From: an uncultured Bradyrhizobium sp. | Lineage (GTDB): Bacteria > Pseudomonadota > Alphaproteobacteria > Rhizobiales > Xanthobacteraceae | Direction of reading: 5' to 3' | Assembly (NCBI RefSeq): GCF_947648125.1 | Contig: NZ_CANSMR010000001.1 | Location: 186,001-250,000, forward strand | DNA length: 64,000 nucleotides | Made by a program: the position numbers and the translations under genes | In this document: positions 56,336-64,000 of the stretch, piece after piece | Layout: each line of letters starts with the position of its first letter | How positions within the stretch are numbered: the first letter of the stretch is position 1 | Notes under the pieces: generated by a model | The model's input: the letters and a program-made list of their open reading frames with translations, nothing else | What the model was told of the DNA's origin: nothing | Database searches by the model: none

Positions 56336-56381
56336 TTGACGTCATTTGGATCTTGAAATTAGATAGGTAGCTTGCTATCTA
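56336..56381 (+). promoter_or_regulatory. marR promoter with palindromic operator
   Basis: TTGACG (56336-56341), an 18-bp spacer and TAGATA (56360-56365). A 22-bp palindrome with arms TAGATAG / CTATCTA (56360-56381) covers the -10 and ends 7 bp before the MarR start. Autoregulation is likely. Confidence 0.6.
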
Positions 56382-56387
56382 GTCTAG

Positions 56388-56855
56388 ATGGCCGACCCGA
56401 TCGATCTACATAGCTTTGGCTTTCGCGTGGCATACATTGCAAGACGTCTGCGGCAAGCAGTGGACGGCGAACTCCGGGCATTTGGCTTGACGGAGGCGAC
56501 GTGGCGGCCATTGGCTTATGTCGGACATCTGGGCGAAGGCGTGCGGCAAAAGGAGCTTGCTGAGGCGCTCGGGATTCAGGGGCCGTCTCTAGTACGTCTT
56601 CTCGATGCGTTGGAGAGCCGTGGCTTGATCGAGCGCCGCGAACAGGAAATCGATCGACGGGCCCGCGGCATTTATTTGACGCAAGCTGGCCGCCGGCTAC
56701 AGCAGCGCATAGCACGGATCAGCGGCAACATTCAGGAGCGCGTACTAGGAAGGGCTCGCGCGGACGATCTTGAAGCCTGTACACGTCTATTCGATGAAAT
56801 CGAGCGCGCCCTTGATCAGCCTCCGCTTTCGCTAAGAAGGAAGGACGCGATCTGA
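56388..56855 (+). CDS. MarR-family transcriptional regulator
   Basis: A 155-residue winged-helix protein with GFRVAYIARRLRQAVDGEL, the recognition part KELAEALGIQGPSLVRLLDALESRGLI and the wing RREQEIDRRARGIYLT. It is followed after one base by an alpha/beta hydrolase gene and then a universal stress protein gene, which it probably controls through the palindrome in its own promoter. Such regulators often respond to phenolic acids. Confidence 0.85.
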   Translation: MADPIDLHSFGFRVAYIARRLRQAVDGELRAFGLTEATWRPLAYVGHLGEGVRQKELAEALGIQGPSLVRLLDALESRGLIERREQEIDRRARGIYLTQAGRRLQQRIARISGNIQERVLGRARADDLEACTRLFDEIERALDQPPLSLRRKDAI

Positions 56856-56856
56856 T

Positions 56857-57738
56857 ATGCACGTTTATTCTGATCCAATCGGATCGGCTCCCATTCGGCA
56901 ACGCTTTTGTATGGCGGATGGTGTCGAGCTCGTAGGCGATGTCTGGGGCACCGCGGATCGTCCTCCTGCACTGCTTCTGCACGGCGGTGGACAGACGCGG
57001 CATGCATGGAAACGCACTGCAGCCGTCCTCGCGCGTTGTGGCTATTGCGCCATCGCAGTGGACCAGCGCGGCCATGGCGACAGCGGCTGGTCATCCGACG
57101 GCAAGTATGAGATCGATCACTTTGCAAATGATGTGCGTCAGCTCGCTACCAGCCTTTCTCGCAAACCCGTATTGATTGGAGCTTCGCTCGGAGGAATGGC
57201 TAGTTTGATCGCAGCAGGGGAAGCCGATGCCTGCCTTGCCGAAGCTTTGGTTCTGGTCGACATCACGCCACGCATAGACCCCGTCGGCGTCGAGCGCGTC
57301 CGAAAGTTCATGGCCGCGCACATCAACGATGGTTTCGCTTCCCTTGAGGAGGCCGCTGATGCAATCGCGGCCTATCTTCCCCACCGGCCTCGGCCCAAAA
57401 GCCTCGATGGTTTGCGGAGAAATCTCAGGCGTGGAAAGGACGGCCGCTATCGCTGGCACTATGATCCGGCCTTCGTGCACGGAATGTCTGCACGCGCTGA
57501 CCGTGATCGCGAAGCGCGGCTTGCTGCCGCCGCACGGCGGCTACAAATCCCTATACTGCTGGTACGAGGCGGCTCCAGCGAACTAGTATCAGAGGACATT
57601 GCCCGCGAATTCGTCGACCAGTTACCAAACGCCCGCTACGTCGATGTGCACGGCGCCTCGCATATGGTAGCTGGCGATGTCAATGACCCATTCACTGCGC
57701 AGGTGGTCGCCTTCCTCGATACCCGCCCTACGCAGTGA
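56857..57738 (+). CDS. Alpha/beta hydrolase
   Basis: A 293-residue alpha/beta hydrolase. It has LLLHGGGQTRHAWKRT for the oxyanion turn, DQRGHGDSGW and GASLGGMASLIAAG for the nucleophile Ser elbow, then ILLVRGGSSELVS and HGASHMVAGD with the catalytic His. A lid region sits in the middle. Activity (ester, lactone or C-C hydrolysis) is not clear. It starts 2 bp after the MarR gene, so one operon is expected. Confidence 0.8.
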   Translation: MHVYSDPIGSAPIRQRFCMADGVELVGDVWGTADRPPALLLHGGGQTRHAWKRTAAVLARCGYCAIAVDQRGHGDSGWSSDGKYEIDHFANDVRQLATSLSRKPVLIGASLGGMASLIAAGEADACLAEALVLVDITPRIDPVGVERVRKFMAAHINDGFASLEEAADAIAAYLPHRPRPKSLDGLRRNLRRGKDGRYRWHYDPAFVHGMSARADRDREARLAAAARRLQIPILLVRGGSSELVSEDIAREFVDQLPNARYVDVHGASHMVAGDVNDPFTAQVVAFLDTRPTQ

Positions 57739-57776
57739 AACTTTCACCGCGGGCATCAGATTAGCGTAGAAGTTCT

Positions 57777-58610
57777 GTGTCTCTTAAGAATATCGCAGTC
57801 TTCCTCGATGAACCGCCGGCCGGCTCCGTTTGCGCTGGCTACGCCGTAAGGCTCGCCCTTCGCTATCGCGCTCATCTAGTCGGCATCTTCGTCACGCCCT
57901 CCGAATGGCCTCATGCATCCTATGTCCGCGGGCACGACGCGATCGCCCAGATGATCGAGGAGCAAAGAGCCAAGGAAGCGCGGTCCGTGGCGAGCGCCAG
58001 TGAACGATTCGAATGTGTGGCCGAACACGAAGGCATCAGCTTCGAGTTTCGGACGATCCGTCCGAGCGATAGTGCCGATGATGCGCTCTTTCACTCCCTG
58101 CATGCCGATCTCGTGCTGGTCGGGCATCGAAAGCCTGGCGGGCTTCCTGAATATCGGTCGGCCGAGTCGATGCTGCTGGCCACGGGGGTTCCCGTTCTGA
58201 TCGTGCCGGATCGCTGGAACTCCGGAACAATTGCCGAGAATATCCTTGTGGCTTGGAATGCGACTCGTGAGGCGCGACGCGCGATTGCGGACGCAATGCC
58301 GTTGCTGCAGAACGCGCGCATGGTCTCGGTCATCGTCGTGGACGCACACACGAACGCCAGGCATGGTCAAGAGCCTGGCGCCGACATCGCGGTTTATCTC
58401 AGCCGACACGGAGTCAACGTCAACGTCGAACGGGTGAGTTCGGATGGCAGACCGGTTGCCCAGGTAATCACGGATCATGCCTTGCTGGCCCGTAGCGATC
58501 TCCTTGTGCTCGGAGCCTACAGCCACGCTCGGTCGCGTGAAGTCTTATTTGGCGGGGTGACGCGGGCACTGCTGAAGAGCGCCGCAATTCCCCTGTTCAT
58601 CGCGCATTAA
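57777..58610 (+). CDS. Universal stress protein with two UspA domains
   Basis: A 277-residue protein from GTG 57777. Two UspA-like domains lie in tandem. The first (1-150) begins NIAVFLDEP. The second (150-277) has ENILVAWNATREARRAIADAMPLL and ends with the nucleotide-binding-type motif LLVLGAYSHARSREVLFGGVTRALL. Tandem Usp proteins assist in stress survival in many rhizobia. No direct link with catabolism is visible. Confidence 0.8.
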   Translation: MSLKNIAVFLDEPPAGSVCAGYAVRLALRYRAHLVGIFVTPSEWPHASYVRGHDAIAQMIEEQRAKEARSVASASERFECVAEHEGISFEFRTIRPSDSADDALFHSLHADLVLVGHRKPGGLPEYRSAESMLLATGVPVLIVPDRWNSGTIAENILVAWNATREARRAIADAMPLLQNARMVSVIVVDAHTNARHGQEPGADIAVYLSRHGVNVNVERVSSDGRPVAQVITDHALLARSDLLVLGAYSHARSREVLFGGVTRALLKSAAIPLFIAH

Positions 58611-59123
58611 GCTCGATACGAGTCTATCTAGGCTATAGATTGTTAGTCGCGTGAATCTAACCATGTCGCTCAAGTTTAAGTGACCATGAATCTCGCTGGT
58701 GAAAATCGCGGCCGAACAACGTAATACTTGCTGCGTCGCTACAGCCGATGTCAGTGCGTATTTCTTACTGCTTGCGCGGCACAATGTGCGTCCTCCTCTG
58801 ATAAATACAGCCACTCTTTTGGGATATCGCTCGAATCGACGCAAGTCGCGGATGGAGTGTCAATCGCGTCCCGAATTGCGTGAGCCCTCCGTCCAGGTTC
58901 ACTTGAGAGCTTGGCTGCATGGACTTTAGCGCATCGTCGCGCGGCCTGGGGAAGTAGCACAATTTGGCTTGCATAGATGTCAATACGGCAAGTAACTAGC
59001 AGCGTGGCCGCGCTGCTTCCGACAAATAACTGTCCGGCCAGTGCGAAGTGCTGGACGACGCATAGCAAGCATCTGTCGGGCCACTATTGCCTGCGTGAAA
59101 TGGAGGGAGATTGCGTTCTCCGC
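58611..59123. other. Intergenic stretch, no supported gene
   Basis: Open frames here are short and overlapping, without recognisable domains. Half-sites GTTAG (58642-58646) and CTAAC (58657-58661) are in the opposite order to the operator boxes and are not counted. Confidence 0.35.
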
Positions 59124-59897
59124 CTACAGTGAAATCACATATCCGCCGTTGACAGAGAGATGTTGGCCAGTGATGTATGAAGCCGCGTCCGAGAGGAGAA
59201 AGCAGACCGGCCTGGCGCTCTCGACTGGATCAGCCCAGCGCCCGAGGGGTACCTGTGCCAAGTAGCTTTCCCGAAACTTTTCACCGCGGATGGTCTCGGT
59301 CATTGGCGTCTCCACCACCCCGAACGCCACGGTATTGACGCGGATGTTCCATTTCGCCCATTCGCGGGCCGCGCACATTGTCAAACCAAACAGTCCGGCC
59401 TTGGCGACGCCATAGTTGATCTGCCCGATCGTGCCTTTGCGGCCGGCATCCGAGGAGATGTTCACAATAGCGCAGGGCGCGTTTGCGCCTTCTTTCGCGC
59501 GTTGGATGGCCGCGCGACCTACCGCCTGCAGGAAATGAAACGAACCAGTGAGATGAACATCAATAACCGCCGCCCAAGCCTCGACTGTCATCTTCTCGAT
59601 CATTGCGGGCTTGACGATCCCGGCATTGTTTACCAGCCCATGTATGTCCCCGAAGTGCAGATGGCATGCTTCGACGGCCTTCCCGGCTGTTTCAGGGACA
59701 GCCACGTTGCCTATGACTGCCTGGAAACGATCAGCCCCGAGCTCATTTTGAACTGCATCGATGGTAGCTGCATTGAGGTCCACGCCCACGACCTTGGCGC
59801 CAAGTTCGACGGCAGTCTTGGATATCGCCTTTCCGATGCCTTGGCCCGCTCCTGTAACGATAACGTTGCGGCCTTCGAGAGAGAATTGATCGTTCAT
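59124..59897 (-). CDS. Short-chain dehydrogenase/reductase (FabG-like)
   Basis: A 257-residue classical SDR with NAD(P) motif VIVTGAGQGIGKAI and NNAG in HGLVNNAGIV. The catalytic Ser is in IVNISSDAG and the Tyr-x3-Lys in INYGVAKAG, with the terminal ITGQHLSVNGGYV. Unlike the SDR at 26700 it has the full Ser-Tyr-Lys site. It is a single gene without operon partners, and the oxidised alcohol or hydroxyacyl substrate is unknown. Confidence 0.85.
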   Translation of the reverse strand: MNDQFSLEGRNVIVTGAGQGIGKAISKTAVELGAKVVGVDLNAATIDAVQNELGADRFQAVIGNVAVPETAGKAVEACHLHFGDIHGLVNNAGIVKPAMIEKMTVEAWAAVIDVHLTGSFHFLQAVGRAAIQRAKEGANAPCAIVNISSDAGRKGTIGQINYGVAKAGLFGLTMCAAREWAKWNIRVNTVAFGVVETPMTETIRGEKFRESYLAQVPLGRWADPVESARPVCFLLSDAASYITGQHLSVNGGYVISL

Positions 59898-60032
59898 CTT
59901 TGCGGTCCTTTTGTTCGAAAGAGTGCCGGGCAGGTGACATTCGGCGCGATAGCGTCATCGCAAACATCCGTCTCTTTGCGCGCCGCCGTATAGCCCGGAT
60001 GTAACTGTTGCGCTATGGATTCCTTTGCAGCG

Positions 60033-60533
60033 TTAACGTCTGTACAATCCCATCAACGTTGCCTTGGCGAGCGTGCTGAAATGCAAGTCGAATCCCACGA
60101 CCGCGGCCGATGAATCCGCCGTGACCGGAAGGCTCTCTTGCGAAACCGCAAATACCGTAAAGACATAGCGGTGGGGATGATCGTTCGGGGGCGGGCAGGG
60201 CCCACCATAGCCAGGCTTGCCAAAGTCCGTCCGCGTCTGCAGCGCGCCATTTGGAAGCTTGCCGGCGTTCGGGGTGCCCGCATCGAGAGGCAGTTCTGTT
60301 ACCGACGCAGGAATGTTGACAACCAGCCAGTGCCAAAATCCGCTACCGGTTGGTGCGTCAGGGTCGTAGCAGGTGACGGCGAAGCTCTTCGTTTCGCTCG
60401 GAGCACCTGACCATGAAAGGTGCGGCGACTGATTGCCTCCCGCGCATCCAAAGCCGAAATCCTTCGACAGGATATGAGTCTCGGGGAGGTAGTCGCCATC
60501 ACGAAAGCTTTCGCTCACGAGTTTGAAGGTCAT
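60033..60533 (-). CDS. YbhB/YbcL-family (PEBP, Raf-kinase-inhibitor-like) protein
   Basis: A 166-residue PEBP-fold protein. It has the anion-pocket motif YDPDAPTGSGFWHWLVVNIPA and the later GPCPPPNDHPHRYVFTVFAV with the conserved PP-xx-PHRY signature. No signal peptide is present. Bacterial members are cytosolic ligand binders of unclear role. It stands alone between an SDR and a broken MFS gene. Confidence 0.85.
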   Translation of the reverse strand: MTFKLVSESFRDGDYLPETHILSKDFGFGCAGGNQSPHLSWSGAPSETKSFAVTCYDPDAPTGSGFWHWLVVNIPASVTELPLDAGTPNAGKLPNGALQTRTDFGKPGYGGPCPPPNDHPHRYVFTVFAVSQESLPVTADSSAAVVGFDLHFSTLAKATLMGLYRR

Positions 60534-60622
60534 TGCGTGGCTTCCTCATTGATGTTGGAGTTCCGAGATAGCTGATGTCTGCACGCGATGCAAAGTGTGG
60601 GGCTGAGGCACCGGCGATCTAG

Positions 60623-61335
60623 CTAGTCATGTCGATCCGTCCGCCGCGCAGTCGTCATGAGAAGGTCTGTCGCCAGGACGGCCGCGGCCATCGCGAAATA
60701 GGCGCCGTGATAGCCGATCTGCGCAGCGAATATCCCGAAGAGCGGCGGACCGAAGATGATGCCAAGATAGGCGAACATGAGGCTGCCGGCGGTCGCGAGC
60801 CCGGCTTTTCGACCGACTTCACTTCGCTCATGATCTCGGCGAGGTAGACGCCATTCCATCCGCTTGCGGTGCCGCCGCGGACGATGACGAATGCAGCGAG
60901 ACAGGCGATGGGCCAGGCTGGAGAGAATAGACCTATCAGCGCAGTTGCGATCGCCATCAGCACCGCAATGGCCACAAGAACCCCATGTGGCGAACGCACG
61001 CGGTCCGCGACGAAGCCCCAGCCCAGATGTCCGGCCACGCTGGCCAACTGACTGGTGCTGAGCAGTGCGCCTGCCGGTACGAGATCGGTTTCAGTTGCGC
61101 TGGTTAAACAGACCATCTTCGGTGAAAGACCGAGCGCCGTCGTGATCTCGTTGGCCATCACCGGCGGAACCATGCTGATCATCGCCGTTACCGTCTGCGG
61201 CAGCATGGTGACGACCAGGATCAGCGCTTTTCCGGGCCTCTTTTTCTCGTTGCCCGTACGCTCGCTGTCCTTCGCTTCGAGCAACTCCGCTTTGGCCTCC
61301 ATTCCGTGCTCCAAACGTCCTCTTGACTCGTCCAT
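60623..61335 (-). pseudogene. MFS transporter with internal deletion and frameshift
   Basis: It begins at 61335 (MDESRGRLEHGMEAKAELLE) and has a first membrane span. Then near ALGLSPKMVCLT it jumps to a second-half segment, LGWGFVADRVRSPHGVLVAIAVLMAIA and GGTASGWNGVYLAEI, so about 150 residues of the usual 400 are missing. A frameshift near 60830 moves the rest (AGLATAGSLMFAYLGIIFGPPLFG) to another frame. It is divergent from the IclR gene, and was presumably the uptake system for that operon's substrate before decay. Confidence 0.7.
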
Positions 61336-61345
61336 AACTTCAGTG

Positions 61346-61359
61346 TGAAATTTATTTCA
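61346..61359 (+). promoter_or_regulatory. Palindrome at the IclR gene start
   Basis: TGAAATTTATTTCA, a perfect 14-bp palindrome, overlaps the first base of the IclR ATG, and a further half-site TGTGAAATC follows. It lies between the divergent MFS and IclR genes and is a plausible IclR operator. Confidence 0.5.
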
Positions 61360-62093
61360 TGGATGTGAAATCAGCAAGCCGTACCGTTGATCTTTTCGAG
61401 CTTTTTGCCCGCGAGCAGCAGCCGCTGTCGCTGTCCGAACTGGCGGCGGCGCTGGATGCGCCGTTATCGAGCTGCTTCAACCTGGTGCGTGCCCTGAAGG
61501 CGCGCGGCTTTCTGTTCGGCGTTGGCGGGCGGAAGGGGATCTATCCGACCCGAAAAATGTACGATATCGCTTCCGCCGTCGCGGCCGGCGAACCCTGGCT
61601 CAAGCGCATGATGCCGCGCCTGGAACGACTGCGCGATTTGACCAACGAGACGGCCATTCTTGGCAAGGAGCAAGGCGGCTCCGTGATCTACCTTGCGGTG
61701 CTCGAAGGAAGGCAAAACATCCGTTACACCGCGCGGCCCGGCGACCTGAAGCCGCTGCACTCCAGCTCGATCGGCAAGGCCTTGCTCGCTGCAAAGCCTC
61801 CAAAAGCGCGTGTCGAGGCGATCGCAAAACTGCGGCTCGATGCAATGACGGAGAACACCATCACCGATCGTGCGAAGCTCGCCGAAGAGATCGATCTCGC
61901 CGCATCTCGCGGCTATTCGATCACACGCGGTGAGAACGTGGCCGACGTCATGGCCGTCGCAACGACGGTGAAGTTCGGCGGCGACATCTACGGGATTGCC
62001 GTTGCGGGACCCATGCATCGCATGGCTGAAGAGGTCGGATCGCAGCAGCAGCGCTTGATGGAGATCTGCCGCGAGATCGAGAGGGACTCGTGA
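61359..62093 (+). CDS. IclR-family transcriptional regulator
   Basis: A 244-residue protein. The N-terminal winged helix (SASRTVDLFELFAREQQPLSLSELAAAL, SSCFNLVRALKARGFL) precedes the IclR effector domain, with YTARPGDLKPLHSSSIGKALLA and VMAVATTVKFGGDIYGIAVAGP. It overlaps the enoyl-CoA hydratase gene by 4 bp, which indicates an operon with the mutase-like gene. It is probably a local regulator of that operon and of the divergent, now broken, MFS gene. Confidence 0.85.
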   Translation: MDVKSASRTVDLFELFAREQQPLSLSELAAALDAPLSSCFNLVRALKARGFLFGVGGRKGIYPTRKMYDIASAVAAGEPWLKRMMPRLERLRDLTNETAILGKEQGGSVIYLAVLEGRQNIRYTARPGDLKPLHSSSIGKALLAAKPPKARVEAIAKLRLDAMTENTITDRAKLAEEIDLAASRGYSITRGENVADVMAVATTVKFGGDIYGIAVAGPMHRMAEEVGSQQQRLMEICREIERDS

Positions 62094-62857
62094 GCGATCT
62101 GGTCGCAACCAGCTTCTCTGACGGCGTCCTGCACGTGACGTTGACGCGTCCCGAAAAACGCAATGCGCTGAGTGATGCTTTGATTGGGACGATTGGGGCG
62201 ACGTTTGCGGAGTGGTCGGCGCGCGAGGATGTGTCGCTTGCGGTATTGACCGGCTCGGGCGACAAGGCATTTGCTTCCGGCGGAGACCTCAAGGAGCTCG
62301 AGGCGCTGCGCGGCGAGGCGGAGGCCCGCGCATTTGCCGCGCGCACCCGCACAGCGTTTGACTGCGTTCGTCGTTTTCCGGTGCCGGTGATTGCGGTTCT
62401 CAACGGCGACGCGCTCGGCGGCGGCGCCGAACTTGCCATGGCTTGCGATCATCGTGTGGCGCTTGCGCATGCGCGCATTGGCTTCCTGCAGGCGAAGCTC
62501 AACATCGCAACCGCTTGGGGCGGCGGCACCGACCTGTTTACGCTGGTCGGGCCGAGTCGCGCCGTGCGCATTCTTGCCACCGCTCAAATCTTTGCCGCCG
62601 CAGACGCGCAGCGGCTGGGTCTTGTCGACGCGGTTGCGCCGGCGGGCGACCAGGCCAACGGGTTCTTGCAGAGCTATGTCGACGAGATGAAGCAACGTCC
62701 GCAAGTCATGCGCGCGATCAAGTCGCTTGCGATCATGCACCGGTTCGGCGGATCGACGGAAGAACGCGCCAGCCGTGAAAGCGCGTGCTTTGCTGCCGCC
62801 TGGGTCCACGACGATCATTGGTCGGCCGTCGCGAAGATGGCCATTGGGAGACGCTGA
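62090..62857 (+). CDS. Enoyl-CoA hydratase family protein, possible malonyl-type acyl-CoA decarboxylase
   Basis: A 255-residue crotonase with LTGSGDKAFASGGDLKEL and the second loop ALGGGAELAMACDHRVALAHARIGF. NIATAWGGGTDLFTLVG follows. The GGGAE ... ACDxR ... I-F ... WGGG pattern resembles ethylmalonyl-CoA decarboxylase (ECHDC1), a metabolite-repair enzyme. First Glu kept; second replaced by Gln. It is immediately followed by an acyl-CoA mutase gene, which fits handling of alkylmalonyl-CoA. Simple hydratase activity remains possible. Confidence 0.75.
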   Translation: MSDLVATSFSDGVLHVTLTRPEKRNALSDALIGTIGATFAEWSAREDVSLAVLTGSGDKAFASGGDLKELEALRGEAEARAFAARTRTAFDCVRRFPVPVIAVLNGDALGGGAELAMACDHRVALAHARIGFLQAKLNIATAWGGGTDLFTLVGPSRAVRILATAQIFAAADAQRLGLVDAVAPAGDQANGFLQSYVDEMKQRPQVMRAIKSLAIMHRFGGSTEERASRESACFAAAWVHDDHWSAVAKMAIGRR

Positions 62858-62869
62858 CAGGAGGATTTA

Positions 62870-64000
62870 TTGACCGCATTGTTCAAGCAGGCCGCTCCTC
62901 CGGCAGATCTGGCGCGCACGCCGTCGGGTATCGAGCTTCCGCTCGTTGCCACGGCGAAGGACCATGGCGCCGACGACGGCTTTCCCGGCGAGTATCCTTT
63001 CACCCGGGGAATATTTCCGGACGGTTTCCGCGGGCGGCTCTGGACGATGCGGCAATATGCCGGTTTCGGCAGCGCAGAGGATTCCAACGAGCGATACAAG
63101 TTTCTGCTCAAGCAGGGACAGACCGGTCTCTCGGTCGCGCTCGATCTGCCAACGCAATGCGGCTATGATCCGGATGACGCCATTGCGGGGCCCGAAGTCG
63201 GCAAGGTCGGAGTTTCCTTGTCGAACCTCTCCGAGATGGAAGTCCTGTTCGACGGCATCGATCTGTCGAAGATCTCGACGTCCTTTACGATCAACGGAAC
63301 CGCCGCGATCATCTACGCCATGTATGTGGCGTGTGCGGACAAGAAGGGCGTTCCGCGCGCAAAGCTCACGGGCACGATCCAGAACGATATCCTGAAGGAA
63401 TATGTCGCGCGCGGAACCTGGATTTTCCCGGTCCGCCCGTCGATGCGGCTGATTGCGGATTCCATCCTCTATGCCAATGATGTCACGCCGCGCTTCAACC
63501 CGATTTCGATCGCAGGCGCGCATGTGCGCGACGCCGGCTCGACGGCCGTCGAGGAGATGGCCTATACGCTCGCAAACGGACTTGCCTATGTGGACGAGTT
63601 GATTTCGCGCGGCGGCGATGTCGCCAAATTCGCCAAGCGCCTGAGCTTCTTCTTCTACGTCCACATGGATTTTTTCGAGGAAGTTTGCAAATTCCGCGCA
63701 GGCCGCAGGCTCTGGGCCAGGCTCTTGAAGGAGCGATGCGGCGTCACCGACGACAAGGCTTTGATGTTCCGCTTCGGCGTGGTCTGCGGCGGGTCGTCAC
63801 TGACGGCAGCACAACCCTTCAACAACGTCATGCGGGTTGCGATCGAGACCATGGCGGCCGTTCTCGGTGGCGCGCAATCGATCTTTACAGCGGCTTACGA
63901 CGAAGCTTTCCAGATTCCGACCGAATTTGCGGCCGAGCTTGCGCTGCGCACGCAGCAGGTCGTGGCCTATGAAAGCGGCATCGCCAATTCGGTCGATCCG
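62870..64000 (+). CDS. Acyl-CoA mutase (MCM-superfamily) large subunit, C-terminus beyond window
   Basis: The frame starts at TTG 62870 with AGGAGG upstream and is open to the edge (377 codons). It has YPFTRGIFPDGFRGRLWTMRQYAGFGSAEDSN with the MCM-like Tyr, then GLSVALDLPTQCGYDPDD, KLTGTIQNDILKEY and ISIAGAHVRDAGST with the His. Where MCM/ICM have RxHxQTxG it reads RFGVVCGGSSLT, and SLHTN is SIFTA, so two usually conserved residues of the active site are changed. It belongs to the IclR/crotonase operon. The B12 domain, if fused, lies outside the window. Confidence 0.8.
   Translation, partial: MTALFKQAAPPADLARTPSGIELPLVATAKDHGADDGFPGEYPFTRGIFPDGFRGRLWTMRQYAGFGSAEDSNERYKFLLKQGQTGLSVALDLPTQCGYDPDDAIAGPEVGKVGVSLSNLSEMEVLFDGIDLSKISTSFTINGTAAIIYAMYVACADKKGVPRAKLTGTIQNDILKEYVARGTWIFPVRPSMRLIADSILYANDVTPRFNPISIAGAHVRDAGSTAVEEMAYTLANGLAYVDELISRGGDVAKFAKRLSFFFYVHMDFFEEVCKFRAGRRLWARLLKERCGVTDDKALMFRFGVVCGGSSLTAAQPFNNVMRVAIETMAAVLGGAQSIFTAAYDEAFQIPTEFAAELALRTQQVVAYESGIANSVDP

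Noticed and set aside
58642-58661. Possible sixth operator box (GTTAG and CTAAC)
   Set aside because: The half-sites are in everted order with a 10-bp gap and there is no promoter or gene start beside them.

Overview
The window looks like part of an accessory catabolic region of an alphaproteobacterium, probably a Bradyrhizobium/Rhodopseudomonas-type member of the Rhizobiales. This is inferred from the etfBA sequences, the FAD-oxidoreductase/patatin (DUF3734) fusion, the many Liv-type ABC and acyl-CoA genes, the mix of insertion sequences, and a relic of a Ti/Sym-plasmid-type traA. No rRNA, tRNA, CRISPR array, phage module or replication origin was seen.

Left part (1-12.3 kb): the start of an extradiol dioxygenase gene and a dmpD/xylF-type meta-cleavage hydrolase run off the left edge, divergent from a GntR regulator. 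Next come a traA fragment, a decayed ISL3 element, an IS110 remnant, a frameshifted FAD-oxidoreductase/patatin gene, a phaZ relic and a double-hotdog thioesterase. A nest of insertion sequences follows: a full-length IS5 (IS427-type) element abuts an IS21 end, which abuts a dead IS630 transposase.

Centre (12.3-47.9 kb): a large acyl-CoA catabolic cluster of the acyclic-terpene-utilisation (Atu) style. It encodes an AtuA-like protein, two biotin-dependent acyl-CoA carboxylases of different architecture, an SCP-x thiolase, short-chain dehydrogenases, enoyl-CoA hydratases, acyl-CoA dehydrogenases and a TetR regulator. It also has a branched-chain-type ABC importer with its own CoA ligase and two tandem binding proteins, ETF, a DUF35/Cys-less thiolase pair like the Ltp2/ChsH2 aldolase, MaoC hydratases, a transglutaminase-fold protein and a PaaK-like protein. 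Five palindromes of the form TCTAAC-N4-GTTAGA, each overlapping a predicted sigma70 promoter, precede the transcription units. I read them as one TetR (AtuR-like) regulon of about 35 kb. The gene set suggests import, activation, beta-oxidation, carboxylation and aldol or thiolytic cleavage of a methyl-branched isoprenoid or steroid-side-chain-like acid. The substrate is not determined.

Right-centre (48-54 kb): a compact module with its own TetR. Overlapping genes encode TetR, B12-binding mutase subunit, mutase large subunit, MeaB chaperone and thioesterase, divergent from a PaaK-type CoA ligase. Both promoters carry a CTAAAC-N4-GTTTAG operator. The mutase large subunit differs from the known methylmalonyl-, isobutyryl- and 2-hydroxyisobutyryl-CoA mutases at substrate-contact positions, so it may have a new substrate.

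Right part (54-64 kb): an IS630 element, an integrase fragment and a truncated second copy of the PaaK-like gene. Then come MarR/hydrolase/universal-stress genes, an SDR, a PEBP-family protein and a broken MFS gene. Last is an IclR/enoyl-CoA-hydratase/acyl-CoA-mutase operon that runs off the right edge. Several genes in the window carry small frameshifts or stops. Some sit in homopolymers and may be sequence errors; others are clear decay. All identifications come from reading the sequence and remembered family features, with no database search.
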